The notes under the pieces were generated by a model that saw only the letters and a program-made list of their open reading frames with translations, ran no database searches and was not told the DNA's origin. Both the position numbers and the translations under genes were made by a program. From assembly GCA_012184525.1 (NCBI GenBank), contig WOFQ01000008.1:682001-746000 (forward strand): a stretch of 64,000 nt of DNA, given 5' to 3'. Positions 36,438 through 47,614 of this stretch are shown here, one piece after another. Source of the DNA: Xenoacremonium recifei. Taxonomy: Eukaryota > Ascomycota > Sordariomycetes > Hypocreales > Nectriaceae. Position 1 is the stretch's first letter. Each line of letters opens with the position of its first letter.

Positions 36438-37058
36438 ATGTCCTCTCCGGCCTTCGACCCCAAAGACGTCAGCGTCATCTTCGTCCTCGGTGGCCCCGGC
36501 GCCGGCAAGGGCACGCAATGTGCTAAGCTCGTCGCGGAGCATGGCTTCACCCACCTCTCTGCTGGCGATCTCCTCCGCGCCGAGCAGGAACGGCCAGGCT
36601 CGCAATTCGGCGACTTGATCCGCGACTACATCAAGAACGGCCAGATCGTGCCTATGGAAGTCACCATCAAGCTCCTCGAGAACGCCATGACCGATGCCCT
36701 GAAGTCTGCGGGCTCGACTAAGGGCCGATTCCTGATCGACGGTTTCCCCCGCAAGATGGACCAGGGCGTCAAGTTCGAGGAGTCGGTGTGCCCTTGCAAG
36801 CTGGTTCTTTTCTACGATTGCCCCGAGGAGGTCATGGAGAAGCGGTTACTGGAACGTGGCAAGACGAGCGGTCGATCCGACGACAACGAAGAAAGCATTC
36901 GAAAGCGTTTCCGCACCTTCATCGAGACGAGCATGCCTGTCGTCGAATACTTTGAGGCAAAGGACAAGGTCGTCAAGGTTGACGCGACCCAGTCGCCAGA
37001 CGAGGTTTATGCCAAGACAACCGAGAGCCTCAGCAAGAAGCTTGGTGTTGAGTTTTGA
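36438..37058 (+). CDS. URA6: UMP/CMP kinase (uridylate kinase)
   Basis: Phosphorylates UMP and CMP (and deoxy forms) with ATP to the diphosphates, in pyrimidine nucleotide synthesis; cytosol and nucleus. Intronless, 206 aa. The P-loop GGPGAGKGTQ is at 18-27. Next come the NMP-binding stretch HLSAGDLLRAE and FLIDGFPRKMDQ. The lid signature RGKTSGRSDDNEESIRKRF distinguishes UMP/CMP kinases from adenylate kinases. Length is that of the family core, with no long N-terminal extension. The 3' UTR carries no evident structure. It is one of few intronless genes in the window. Confidence 0.96.
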   Translation: MSSPAFDPKDVSVIFVLGGPGAGKGTQCAKLVAEHGFTHLSAGDLLRAEQERPGSQFGDLIRDYIKNGQIVPMEVTIKLLENAMTDALKSAGSTKGRFLIDGFPRKMDQGVKFEESVCPCKLVLFYDCPEEVMEKRLLERGKTSGRSDDNEESIRKRFRTFIETSMPVVEYFEAKDKVVKVDATQSPDEVYAKTTESLSKKLGVEF

Positions 37059-39227
37059 TTCTGAAGATTAGAGGGTTGAAGACGTGGCATAGAGTTTGAA
37101 CGATAGAGAAGCGAAGCGAGGTCGGCAGTTAAGGTTCTGGGGAGTAGACACTTTTTATGGGATATTATAGAAACACAGCATAATTGGCAGGCAAGCGGGA
37201 GTTCACGATGGTGGTAGACTGATTACTAACCCTACGACAGCAGGGTGAAATATCTTAGACAGCCTTCAGTTGGGTTATCTCGGCTTGAAGAACGCGGTAT
37301 TATCCACAACCTGTCAACGTTCGTCACTTATGATACAAAGCAGAATATGTGACATCTGCTGACCGTCTTGGTATCATTCACCAACCTACGGCTAACTCCT
37401 CTCGATGATGTGGAGCTCGGGCACCGCGGTTCTCCGGGCCAGTTCCTCCTGTACAGAGTACCTCAGGCATTCCCTCCGAAAGGTAATCTGTCAGGTCATC
37501 TGCGTAATTACTTGGTTCCATGAGATGACTTGTGTTCCTTGTTGTTAGGTGGCGTACCGGTGCCTAATTGCCTCCCAGGTTGACAAACCAAGCGCCAGCC
37601 TAGAGCATGTACCTGAACCAACGCAACGGTATTAACAGTAGCCTAAGGGACAGTGAGACACACATCCGTCTCTATGTCCGCCCCGGAAGCTATGCAGACA
37701 ACGGCTGGTCAGATGCCCATGGCGTTGCATCCCGTCGTCGCCTCCGGGGCAGTCAATCAGCATCTCTGTATCCGTAATCAAAAGCCTGAAGCCCTGCCCG
37801 CCCGTGAGCCGATTTATATTCGCGCATCTCCACACAGCCCATGCTGTCCGTCACGGCTATCCGGGGTGGGCCAGCAGGAGGAGGAAGACTCAAGAGGGCC
37901 TGGGATGAAGCCCTCACAAGCCCTCTCGAGCCCTGTAATCAGTGGACACTGGGTCGTCGGCTTCCGCGTAGGAGCTCGCTGGGCTCCGAATCCGTCCCGC
38001 CCTCGGCCCAAACGGAAAGCACTGCGGCCTGCCAGAAGCCAAAAGCAAGACTCAAGGCAAAAAGTCATGAAGTGATCAAGTGGAGGCTGCCTCTGAGCCG
38101 GACGGAACACTTCCAGGTTTCCAGGGTCCCCCTCCTTTCCATGCCCTTTGGCCGCGATGAGGTATCGGTACCTGTGAGTCGGTACCCAGCACGCCCTCCG
38201 GGTTGGTACAGTGGAGTGGATGCAGCGTAGGTGATGCGAGGCACCAAATGGCAGGTGCTGGCTGACCTCGGCGACCACCTTCCACAGGCCAGCCTAACTC
38301 CAGCGGGCAGCGCGATTCAGTGCCGGCTCAGCGGTTCAGCCACTGTCGAGTCGCTGGGCCTCGTCCCTCCGGCCACTAAAACCAACGCCTAGAAATATCC
38401 GCATCCGCGCGCGCAAGGTTCCCGCCCCGGGCCCTTTTGCGGAGAGGGGAAGTATGGAAAAAAAATTTATTATTCACACACGCAAAAATAAACCACCGGC
38501 CTTCCACCTTCTTCCCTTCGACACTGCGTCCTGTGTCGAGCCCTGAAAACTCTCACACAACTCTCGCCAGTCAATTCCCCAGAATTGCCGCCGGAGCCCG
38601 ACTTTCCCGTCATTTCTTTGTAGGCCAGTGCTTCGACCTCCTTGTCGCGCACTCGCCTGCCACCTTTCCTTGCCTCCGTCGACTCGCTTTCCCCCCCTCA
38701 TCGGTTGCCTGCCTCGACGTCTCGCCGACGCCTGTCTCAGACTTACCAACAACATCGCCGCGCAACGTCGTCAACGACCGAGTTTCTGCTTCCGATTCCT
38801 CGTTCGACCAGTGTATTCTTTTGTGCTGGTCATAAAAAGCCACGTCTGAAGAGCATCGTCAACGTCATTCCCGCACAGAGAGTTTGGCCCTCCCCCCCAA
38901 AGTTCTGACAGCCCGACGCGGCCACGACACCCAGCTCAGCGTTCAGGCCTCCCAGCCTGAGCATTTAAATCGAAACCCCAAGGCCACCGAATCACCCAGC
39001 ATCCGGTCTTCTTACCCTCACTGATTTCGGGGGTTTGCGAAAAGCGCCTACGCTATAGTCGGGTGTAACGCCTCTGCCTGTGTGCGGAGGGGGTTTGAGA
39101 TTCCTCCGCGCTTTGTGCTCGGAGACACGTTTGCCCTCGTTTGGCACCACAAGGTGAAGCAGCACTCCTGCCTTCGCCCATCGACCAGTGCCTTTTGGCC
39201 AAAACCTGCTTTCCGGCAAACCTGGAA
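37059..39227. other. Intergenic, URA6 3' side to La-motif gene promoter and leader
   Basis: About 2.2 kb. From about 38470 to 38900 the plus strand is strongly pyrimidine-rich (many TCC, CTC and CCC runs), consistent with a long leader of the downstream gene. The motif variant TACAGAGTA is at 37452-37460. An in-frame ATG at 39141 would extend the next protein by 29 codons of poor quality. No other gene seen. Confidence 0.5.
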
Positions 39228-41609
39228 ATGTCGGTAGCCTCCTCCAATCCCTCCGAGATGGCGGCTCCTTCGACATTTTCTTACGCACAAGCTGCGAAGG
39301 GACAGAGCGCTGCTCCCTCAAATACCAACACCAATTCGGCCACCCAAGAGCCTGTAAAGCCTGTGGCTTCCGAAGTCGACCAGACGACGTCGAGCAACAC
39401 TCCCGCAACGACCGAGACCTCCGATATCAAGCCGGCAATCTCCGATAAACTGGACATGGACAGCGTTCCAGGGTCTGACTACGATTCCAAGTCCGAGTCC
39501 GTCCAGGAGAGGCGATCTGAGTCGAGACGTGACGATGATTCTGGACGATTAGATCGCCCTTGGAGGCGCAACGACAAGGGCACCAGATCATCCAGCACGA
39601 CAACGAGATCTGCTGATGAGCAGGATGCTCGAAAGATTCGAAGGGGGAAGAAGGGCAAGACCTCAGAGAAGCAGGCTGGTGATCAAGGAACCGAGAAGGA
39701 GCAAGAGTCCCAGCCCGAGCCTCCCAAGGTCGAACTTTCCGAAGCGCCAATTCCTAGTGTGAATATTTGGCACAAGCGCAAGGAGGCTCAGTTGGCAAAG
39801 GGCAAGTCACCCGCTACTGAGACGGCGGTCAATGGTGCTGCAGGACAGCTGGAGGAACCCAAACCCTTGACCAAGACCACAGAAGAACCTACTTCCGCAG
39901 GAACCCGTGAGGTCCCTTATACGAATGGCGTGAAGCCCCAGCGAAAAGGTCCCGACGCTCCTCGTCAGGAACGAAATGGTCCCCGGGGTTCCAGAGCCGT
40001 TGAGAAGGATGGAAAGACGGAAGCGCCACCTTCAGTTGAGGACGCCTTCTCGTGGCCAACTCCCGAGACGGCTGTCAAGGAGGATAAGCGCAAGGGAACG
40101 GACAGGTCAGATCGTTCGGATAAAGACGCCCAGGAAGACGGTGCTCAGCCAAGATCGCGACAGAAGTGGGTGACCTATGATTATGTCCCCAGCGTGAGTT
40201 TCGAAACTCAGATCCCTCAAATGCGCAACTCGAAACCTCGAGGTGGTGCCCGTGCTGCCCGAGATAATGGCACTCGAGCTACTGCGGTTGCTGACAAGCC
40301 CGCATCTGCCACCACTGCGAACAAGCCTAATGGCACAAATGAGCGATCCCGAGAACCTACCAGTTCAAGCCGGGCAACATCTCAACCGCCGAGCGGAAAG
40401 CGCGCTTCGCTGGACGGCTCAAACTCTCGAGAACAGAAGAAGGCGTCGGCCGGTTCAGACAAAGGCAAGGATACCGGTTCTCAAACAGCGGTATGTCCAT
40501 GACAGATTCACTGGATGAAAATATAGGGACGTAAACTAACTTCTGGGACCTAGGAAATCGCTTCGGCTCCTCGTGAGCGGACAGACGGGCGCAGTGAGCG
40601 CGGACGAGGTGGATATCGCGGACGCGGAGCTCACCACTCGGTGAACTCGCAGGCTCAATATCAGAACTCTCCCTCGATTGTCGGGACACAAGGGTTTGGA
40701 GGGCCGAATGGGGCTTCGAGGACTGGTCCCTACAGCCCGCCGCTTCGCCAGGGTGGCCACGGCCAGGGCTTCGTCCCCCAGAACCAGCGTGGACGGGGTG
40801 GCCGCGGTGGTGCTAACTTCCATCGCATGTCTCTTCCCAACGGCACCACCCGTATGCCTCCGGTCCAGACTCAGTTCACGTCGTATGAGTATCCTATGGC
40901 ACCTATGAGCGCCGTACCTTACGCAAGCCCGCCCTTCTGGGATGGCATGCTCGTTGGGATGCTGAAGGCGCAGATCGAGTATTATTTCTCCGTCGAGAAC
41001 CTGTGCAAGGACATGTACCTCCGAGCTCGCATGGACTCACAAGGCTTCGTCCCCCTGCACTTCATCGCTGCTTTCAAGCGCATGCGTGATCTTTCTCCTG
41101 ATCTGGCGCTTATCCGCAGCGTCTGCGAAGAATCCACAGAGGTTGACTACGTTGTCGGAGAGGATGACTGTGAACGCCTCCGCAGCCGAGCGCACTGGCA
41201 AAGCTTTGTTCTCCCAATGAAGGACCGCGATGAATTGGCTCGCAATGCCGGACCTTCCCAGCTCACCTTTAAGAACCGGAGCTATACTTACGGCCATCAA
41301 TTCAACGGCATGGCCCCGATGGCCTATTCCCCCGCGTATCCGACGAACGTTGCTGATCCTTCCTTCCAACCGTACATGGAAGGTGTAGCTCCTGAGCAAA
41401 GTCCCGTCAACATGGTCAACGGTAATGGCCCGAGCCAGCTCTCTGCCGCGGTTCCAGACTTCTCTCCTTCTGGGGCTGTTCCGCCATTCGAGATCGATGC
41501 TTCAAAGAAGGGGCTGAACCCAGAGGCTGCTTCCGTTACCCCTGAGTTGTCCAATGGCCAGGGCGAGGTTGCCCTGACGAACGGTCTCACTAACGGAGTC
41601 CACGAATAG
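39228..41609 (+). CDS. La-motif (LARP1/Sro9-like) RNA-binding protein
   Basis: Cytoplasmic RNA-binding protein of the La-related group (LARP1, yeast Sro9/Slf1), linked to mRNA stability and translation. Exons: 39228-40490 and 40554-41609, 772 aa. The start MSVASSNPSEMAAPSTFSYA was chosen because the family stretch FSYAQAAKG follows at once. Residues ~40-440 are charged and disordered (runs of Glu, Lys, Arg, Ser) with a short island KWVTYDYVPS. A Gly/Arg-rich RGG-like section follows (RGRGGRGG). The La motif covers about 550-630: MLKAQIEYYFSVENLCKDMY, then MDSQGFVPLHFIAAFKRM. No RRM follows it. The C-terminal ~150 residues are Pro/Ser/Asn-rich. The intron (40491-40553) has an ACTAAC branch site. 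Long pyrimidine-rich leader upstream. Confidence 0.88.
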
Positions 41610-42928
41610 GTCATTGCTCATCAGATAGGGATGGGCCGTTTTGGCAATGTTGCTTGATTTGGTGACCAGTTCACGCCTGGGACGGCTGACCCATGACAAG
41701 CATCAAGCAGTATACAGCGTGTGGACAACGTGGAGTTGGGGCGTCTGATTGCGAAGGTCCCAGGCGACGTTTGCTCTCTCTCCTTGGGTCGAGACGGCTT
41801 CTCTGGATGAAGTCTCTACCAACCGTGTTTCCGCCGGGATCTGTGTTGCTTATATGGACTGCAATCACAATGAATTGCGATGGGAGGGAAATGTTTGGAA
41901 ATTTTGGCAGTTCTCGCGATCAATCAGGCGAGTTGTCGTTTGTTTTTTTTCTTTCTCGCAGAGGGGAGGCGGATTGGGCTTTCGGTTTAAATTGGTCAGA
42001 ACATCGGGGGTTCGCAGGAGTTTAACGGTTTCCAACGACATACGGTAACAATGACTTTGGGGTTTCGATCAACAACGCCAAACCTTATACCCAGGAGTCC
42101 GGAAACGATGAGAGGACCATTCGATACCCGGCTCGGTGAATCGCTTCAGGGCTCATCGCCTTTTGCGATTTTCAGCACTTAGCGAGATTCGATCTTCGGA
42201 GGATCGAAAGCGAGGCTGAGAATCCGACGGATTCCGGGCATAACTTGCGCTCAACATTTGGTGGAACGAATTTTGGGTTTTCTGGAGCGACGTGAAAGGC
42301 TGCCATGAGCGCCTGTGCTGAATTGGTCGCCGCGTGGTTGGAAAAAAAAAACGTGCAGCTAAGCAAGGCTGGCCCGAGTCTCGAGGGCCAGGCATCTCGA
42401 AAGCAACCAGGGCTTTGAGGGCTTCACGAGCGAGGACTTATGATGCGATGGAGTCCTCTAGGACGCGTTACGTCTCAAGATATTTGCTTTCAGGAAGAAA
42501 ACAAGAAACACAACGGGGGGAAAAGCACATGCATGCATCCAGCAGGGTTGGTGAATTCTTTCTGCATTTTGAGGGGCACTATAAGGGAAGGGTTTGCACG
42601 CCAAGGGTTTTTTTCTTCGCTTTTTTTTTCAAAAGCAGAATTTGATGTTAGACGATCTCACCAATCTTATGGGATCTCATATTGTAAGATATGGAGTTCA
42701 AGCTTAATAAAAGTCTCGAGTCAACTCACCAAAGAGCACTTCTCTGTCCGACAAAATTGGTAATGGTAGTCTATTCTATTATTCCTCTCTATGTGAGTTG
42801 TGGGACCTGTTTATCCATGATGGTCTATGTACCATGTCCTACTCCTTTCGTCTATGTACCGTGAACCCCATGCCCTTTTCATTACAAGTAACATCGTCCC
42901 TGATTAATGAGTATGCACCAGCGGCCTC
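41610..42928. other. Convergent intergenic region, La-motif gene / GPI-protein gene
   Basis: About 1.3 kb with several poly-A and poly-T runs (e.g. 42340-42350, 42606-42630). No coding frame of quality and no RNA gene recognised. Confidence 0.5.
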
Positions 42929-43609
42929 TCAAACGAGGCAAATCAGGCCAACTATAGCTACAACGCCGGCTGCAGCGTGGCTAGCCAATGCAGTAGGCCC
43001 AGCAGCAGGATTGCTCGTGCTCGATGCAGACTTCGTAGCCGACGCCGCGGTTTTTGTGGCCAGAGAGGTTCCATCCGTTGTAGCCGAAAATGTTCTAGTA
43101 CCAGTGATTATGATGACTTCGCTGTCGGAGGTCTGAGTCGTTCTGTGCATCACAGTGATTAGTCAAGCCAGTCTTTCAATTTTGGGTGTCTGCTTTGCTG
43201 ACTTACTCTGATAATGTGGCAGCAGAACTGACCGTAGATTCTGTACCCAGAGCAAAGCCGTCATCATGGGGTCCGGCCGTTGAGTTGAAACCATATGCGG
43301 TGGTCGTTTCTCCGCCAGGGTTACCCTCAGGCGAGTAAGTCTTGGTCCAGGATGTTGCTGCAGAGTTGACACCATAGTCCACGAAACTAGGTGTGAAGGT
43401 GGTGTGAGGGGCCGAAATGACTGGGCTCGAAGGCGCCTCTGAGCCGACGACTGTGCTGATGGTGTCCACGCTGTAGTATGTGTTAGTCGAGTTGACTTTG
43501 CTAGGATTCGGAGTCAAGTTGATAGGGTAGTTACGCACACTTCTGACCACTCGGAAAGAGCAGCAGTGCTGCCAGCCACGAGGGAGAGGATGACGGTTGT
43601 GAAGAACAT
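42929..43609 (-). CDS. Small GPI-anchored Ser/Thr-rich cell-surface protein
   Basis: Not a family I can name. Exons: 43609-43539, 43470-43207 and 43142-42929, 182 aa. The N-terminus MFFTTVILSLVAGSTAALS is a signal peptide. The body is Ser/Thr/Ala-rich with a central block containing VDYGVNSAATSWTKTY and GFNSTAGPHDDGF. The C-terminus has the three parts of a GPI signal: small residues (SSTSNPAAGPTALAS), then the hydrophobic tail AAAGVVAIVGLICLV and the stop. There are few cysteines. This architecture points to a small wall or plasma-membrane surface protein. Donors GTGCGT and GTAAGT and the CTAAT branch site in intron 2 support the model. It is far shorter than adhesins and has no repeats or CFEM domain. 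Confidence 0.75.
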
Positions 43610-45496
43610 TATTATTGTTGATGCAGCTATTGCTTGAAACAAGATGAGAGATGTTGAAACGATGTGACAGTAAACTGTGTAGAGCTGGGTCAACGTTGGA
43701 GATGCTGCTTGGGATGAGATGGAAGAAGTCTGAGTTTACCAGATCTCCTTGCGAGATCTAGACAAACACAGAAGCCAAGCTACCACCTGCCAGAACGAAT
43801 GTACGGTGAAGAGGGCAGGAGGAGGAGGAGGATGAGGACATCGCAACTCGAAAGAGAGACCGGCAGCTTCGAGATTTCAAGGCAGCGAGCGTGTAGTTAC
43901 TCTTCTCCAGGCCAGGACGACTCTGGGTTTCGCAGGAAGCTGGAGATGCCTCACCAAAGACGCATCGCGACGAGAAGCAGGAACAGTGCTGGAGGCAGAG
44001 GCAGAGGTGGAGGATGGCAGAGCCGCAGGAGCAGAGCCGCAACGGCCATGGCTCCCATGATATGCCTCAAAGGCAGGCCTTGGAAGGAAGTGGACAGGGG
44101 AGCCGGAAACGGTCAGCTACCAAGGAATCTCTATTTCTAGATGGGATCGGCAGTCTCGATGCCTTCAAACGCTCGCGGCCGGCGCTATTGCGGGCGAGGA
44201 GTTTTTCATGGGGAGCAGACATTCTACCTGGCTGAAAACGATATATGAAGCTCATCCGTCTACAATTATGCTGAACGCAAGGCTGTGTCTCATTACAGTG
44301 TCTGCACGGAGTAGGTTGCCCAGATGATTGGGCTGAGCCAGGCAGCACTGAGAGCTCGATCGTCGGCTTGGGCTGCAGCGGGAGGGCAATGTCTCGGAAG
44401 ACGACGGATGACATCATCTCGCCCGGCAGCCACTTTAGCAGGGAAGGTGGGGGTGGCCGTGGAAGTTTCTACAGGCAGGAAGCAGTTGTGGCTGGCGCCA
44501 GCTTGTGACACCCCTCACCAGACACGATGGTGTGGCTGGAGAGGCCTCTCGAGAGCAATTCCATGATCGAGGGCTGCGAGGATGACATTGGTCGGGGAGA
44601 GCGGCAAGAAGCGAAACTGGGCAGTGACAATGCCCTACGTGCTGCAGCTTGACCTATGACGGCAGAGCGAGGGCAGCAGGTGGTTCGTCCTTGTCGTCTT
44701 ACAGGTCTTGGTGGTAGGTCACCACATCAGATGAGAGAACTGTTCAGAACGACGCAGTTGCAGATAGACAGATACAATATACAGTATCCCGTCCAGAAGT
44801 TTACCAGGAAGAGAATGGCAGTTGTTGAAGGCAGGCGGGAGCCAACTCTCGCCTCAGTCTCGGTCATCTGTGGCGCAGCTCATGCATGACATGCCCTACA
44901 ACGTGAAGAAGTGCGCGAGATTTCCCCCTCCACCGTCGTCATTGCCGATTACGTCGTGCCCCGCCTGCGCCCAACCACCTGCCCTCATTGCTGCCTCCCA
45001 CTTTCTAGCTGAATATTATGTTAGTTAAGGGAAAGGGCCAAGGCAGGTTGCTCTGTACTGTACTGTACAGGTTAATGCATTCTGCAGGCTGTGCGAGGCA
45101 CAGGGCATGCCTGGAGCGCTGGATGGCGAGCCCTGGAGCTGGAGCACAGTGCAGAGGCCTCTGGAACTAAACTCCCCTGTTCCATGCTGCTGCTCCAGCT
45201 TCGTTGATGCCCGGGCGAATTGGGCTCGCCGCCCGTCTTCTGCCTCTCAACGACTCAGCCCACCCACACACTGTCCGACTAGTCTAGGACCCTGTTTCCC
45301 CCCTTCGCTGTGATTTCGTGTCTCTTCTTCCTCTTAAAGTCTCCTCACGCTGGTGTCGACTCTCTGGCCCCCAGATTCTCTGTCTGCGTTCCGCCTCAGC
45401 AAGACTCGACGAAGCGAAGCGGCGACGAAATCGACATCACCACCACAATAAGCATCCCGCCGTTCCCCATAAGTCCATTCCTCAGCGGACGGCCCC
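43610..45496. other. Divergent intergenic region, GPI-protein gene / Arg-Ser-rich protein gene
   Basis: About 1.9 kb. Purine-rich on the plus strand at 43800-44110 (many GAG and AGG). One TGTACTGTACA motif at 45059-45069, and a pyrimidine-rich leader at about 45240-45400. Open frames of up to 116 codons lack recognisable features. Confidence 0.5.
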
Positions 45497-47614
45497 ATGT
45501 CAAACTACGAACCTTATGATCGGGATTATTCCCGCCGGTCCTACGTGCGGGAGGACCGCCGCGACGAGCGGGATCCCCGTTACGTCGAAACCCGCGAGAC
45601 CTATGTCAAGCAGTATCCCAACCGCGAGTTAGTGCCCCGCGCGCGGGAGGACAGTGACCTCTCGGTCGAGGAGATTCGACGTGATTTCCCGCCGCCAACT
45701 GGTCGAGACGTCCGCCGGGCCAAGTCCGCCGAACCCGGGTACTATGAGGATGAGTACGAGTATCGCCGCGGTTACGACTCCCGCTACGACCGCGATTATG
45801 ACCGCCGGTCCCGGAAGGGTGGCAGCAGCAGCGTCTACAACGATGACGATGATCGAGAGCGAAGGCACAAATCCAAGGGCATGTCGAAGCAGGAGAAGAT
45901 CATTGCGGCCGTTGCTGGAGCTGCTCTCCTGGTCGGCGGCAAGGAACTCTATGATCGACACGAGGCCAAAGAGGACGGTGGCGACGTCCACCGCAACGCT
46001 CTCTCCTCTGCCGCTCTCGCCGGCGTCGGCGCACTGGCAGGTTATCAGGGAGCCGAGTTCTACAGCAAGCAGCAGGCCAAGAAGGACCAGAAGGCCAACT
46101 ACATCCTCCACCGTGGCCGCGACGGCCATGTCGACGAATACTACTACTCCGACGACGACGAAGGATCCAAGGAGAAGAAGGGGCACAAGAACTTCCTCGA
46201 AAGCGCCCTTGCTGCCACAGGCCTGGGTGCCGCGGTCAAGTCCCTGACCGGCGGAGGTGACGACCACCGTTCTGACACTAGGAGTCGACGCGGTGGAAGC
46301 CCCTCCAGCGAACGTTCACGTTCCCGCAGCGGTGCGAACAAAGTGCAGAAGGCCGCCATGGCATCCCTGCTTGCTGGTGCTACCGAGGCCTTCCGTGTGG
46401 CCAAGGAACCCGGTGGCTGGAAGGGTGAGAAGACGAAGCGAATCCTCACTGCTGCGGCCGGTGCTGCAGCCGTCGACACTGCTACAGATGACAAGCACGG
46501 CAAACTCGGCCTGGCTGAATCGGTCATCGGTGGTCTGATTGGTAACCGCCTGCTCCGTGGTTCCAAGAACGACATTGAGGAGGACAAAAAGACTGGACGA
46601 AGCCGCTCGCGCTCTCGAGCTCGATCGTCATCTCGCGGCGGAGGAGCCAGCGGTCTCGCTGCTTTGGCTACTGCTGGCCTGGGGGCTTTGGGTGCTAAGA
46701 AGGTCCTGGACCGCTCCAGGTCCAGGTCTCGTAGCGGCCGAGGCAGAGATAGGGATGCTTCCTACAGCCCTTCCCCGGACCGCCATCGTCACCGCAGCAG
46801 AAGCCGAAGCGTCGTCGACAAGGCCCGCAACAGCCTCGCTAAGCTGGGTATTGGAGCGGGAGCTGGGGCAGCCGCCGAAGACGACTACCATCGTCGCAAC
46901 CAGGATGATTTCAGTGATCGCGGCTCGCGACGACGCTACTATTCTGACGACGACTATGACGACCGTCGACGCGGTGACAGCCGCAGCCGAGACTATTATG
47001 ACGATGAACGCTCTCACAGGGGCAAGCAAAGCAGTCGACGGTCAGGAGGAGGAGGGAGGGACAAACGGTCTGACTATACGTCGGAGTCTGATTTGGGAGA
47101 CTCCTCCGAGGACGAGAAGCGGGCCAAGAAGATGAAAGGTAAGGAGATTCTCACAACCGGCCTCGCAGCCGTTGCTACCATTCACGCGGCACACAATGTC
47201 TACCAAAGCATGGAGAAGAGGAATGCACGACACAAGGCTGTCAGGGAGGGACGTCTCAGTGAAGCCGAGGCGAAGAAGCTCAAGACGAAGGCTATTATGC
47301 AAGATGCAGCCTCGGTGGGCATTGCAGCCATGGGTATCAAGGGTGCGCTGTCCGAGATGAAGGAGGCAAAGCACCTGAGAGCCGAATGCAGGGAGTTCCA
47401 GGAGGAGAAAGCTCGCCGACATGAGAGACGTCTAGAGAAACGCAGACGCCAGTCCACTGGAGGCAGAAAGCGGTCCGATAGCTGGGCACCCTCGTCCCGT
47501 AGATGGGACGAAGGCTACGACTCGGATGATGAGTACGGAGTACCCAGATACCGAGATGGGAACCCATACGGGGCCTCTACCTTGCCTGCTCCTCCAGTCG
47601 GAGGCAGGTATTAG
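45497..47614 (+). CDS. Arg/Ser-rich disordered protein with Ala/Gly-rich hydrophobic segments (DUF3824-like)
   Basis: Function unknown; it resembles fungal proteins carrying DUF3824-type repeats, but this is from memory. Intronless, 705 aa. The first ~125 residues are Arg/Asp/Tyr-rich. Then Ala/Gly-rich, helix-like segments alternate with RS or charged linkers: QEKIIAAVAGAALLVGGKEL, ALSSAALAGVGALAGYQGAE, NFLESALAATGLGAAV, TKRILTAAAGAAAV, LAESVIGGLIGNRLL, SGLAALATAGLGALGAKKVL and NSLAKLGIGAGAGAAA. Linkers contain SRSRSRA, RSRSRSGRGRD and RHRSRSRS. Near the C-terminus are GKEILTTGLAAVATIHAAH and a basic coiled-coil-like stretch. The Gly-x3-Gly spacing suggests glycine-zipper membrane-insertable or self-assembling segments. 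Intrinsically disordered septal-pore or RS-domain splicing roles are both conceivable; neither is shown. Confidence 0.75.
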   Translation: MSNYEPYDRDYSRRSYVREDRRDERDPRYVETRETYVKQYPNRELVPRAREDSDLSVEEIRRDFPPPTGRDVRRAKSAEPGYYEDEYEYRRGYDSRYDRDYDRRSRKGGSSSVYNDDDDRERRHKSKGMSKQEKIIAAVAGAALLVGGKELYDRHEAKEDGGDVHRNALSSAALAGVGALAGYQGAEFYSKQQAKKDQKANYILHRGRDGHVDEYYYSDDDEGSKEKKGHKNFLESALAATGLGAAVKSLTGGGDDHRSDTRSRRGGSPSSERSRSRSGANKVQKAAMASLLAGATEAFRVAKEPGGWKGEKTKRILTAAAGAAAVDTATDDKHGKLGLAESVIGGLIGNRLLRGSKNDIEEDKKTGRSRSRSRARSSSRGGGASGLAALATAGLGALGAKKVLDRSRSRSRSGRGRDRDASYSPSPDRHRHRSRSRSVVDKARNSLAKLGIGAGAGAAAEDDYHRRNQDDFSDRGSRRRYYSDDDYDDRRRGDSRSRDYYDDERSHRGKQSSRRSGGGGRDKRSDYTSESDLGDSSEDEKRAKKMKGKEILTTGLAAVATIHAAHNVYQSMEKRNARHKAVREGRLSEAEAKKLKTKAIMQDAASVGIAAMGIKGALSEMKEAKHLRAECREFQEEKARRHERRLEKRRRQSTGGRKRSDSWAPSSRRWDEGYDSDDEYGVPRYRDGNPYGASTLPAPPVGGRY

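Noticed and set aside
45629..46267. 212-codon frame antisense to the Arg/Ser-rich gene
   Set aside because: Val/Gly/Leu-rich by complementarity to Asp/Arg codons; shadow of the real gene.
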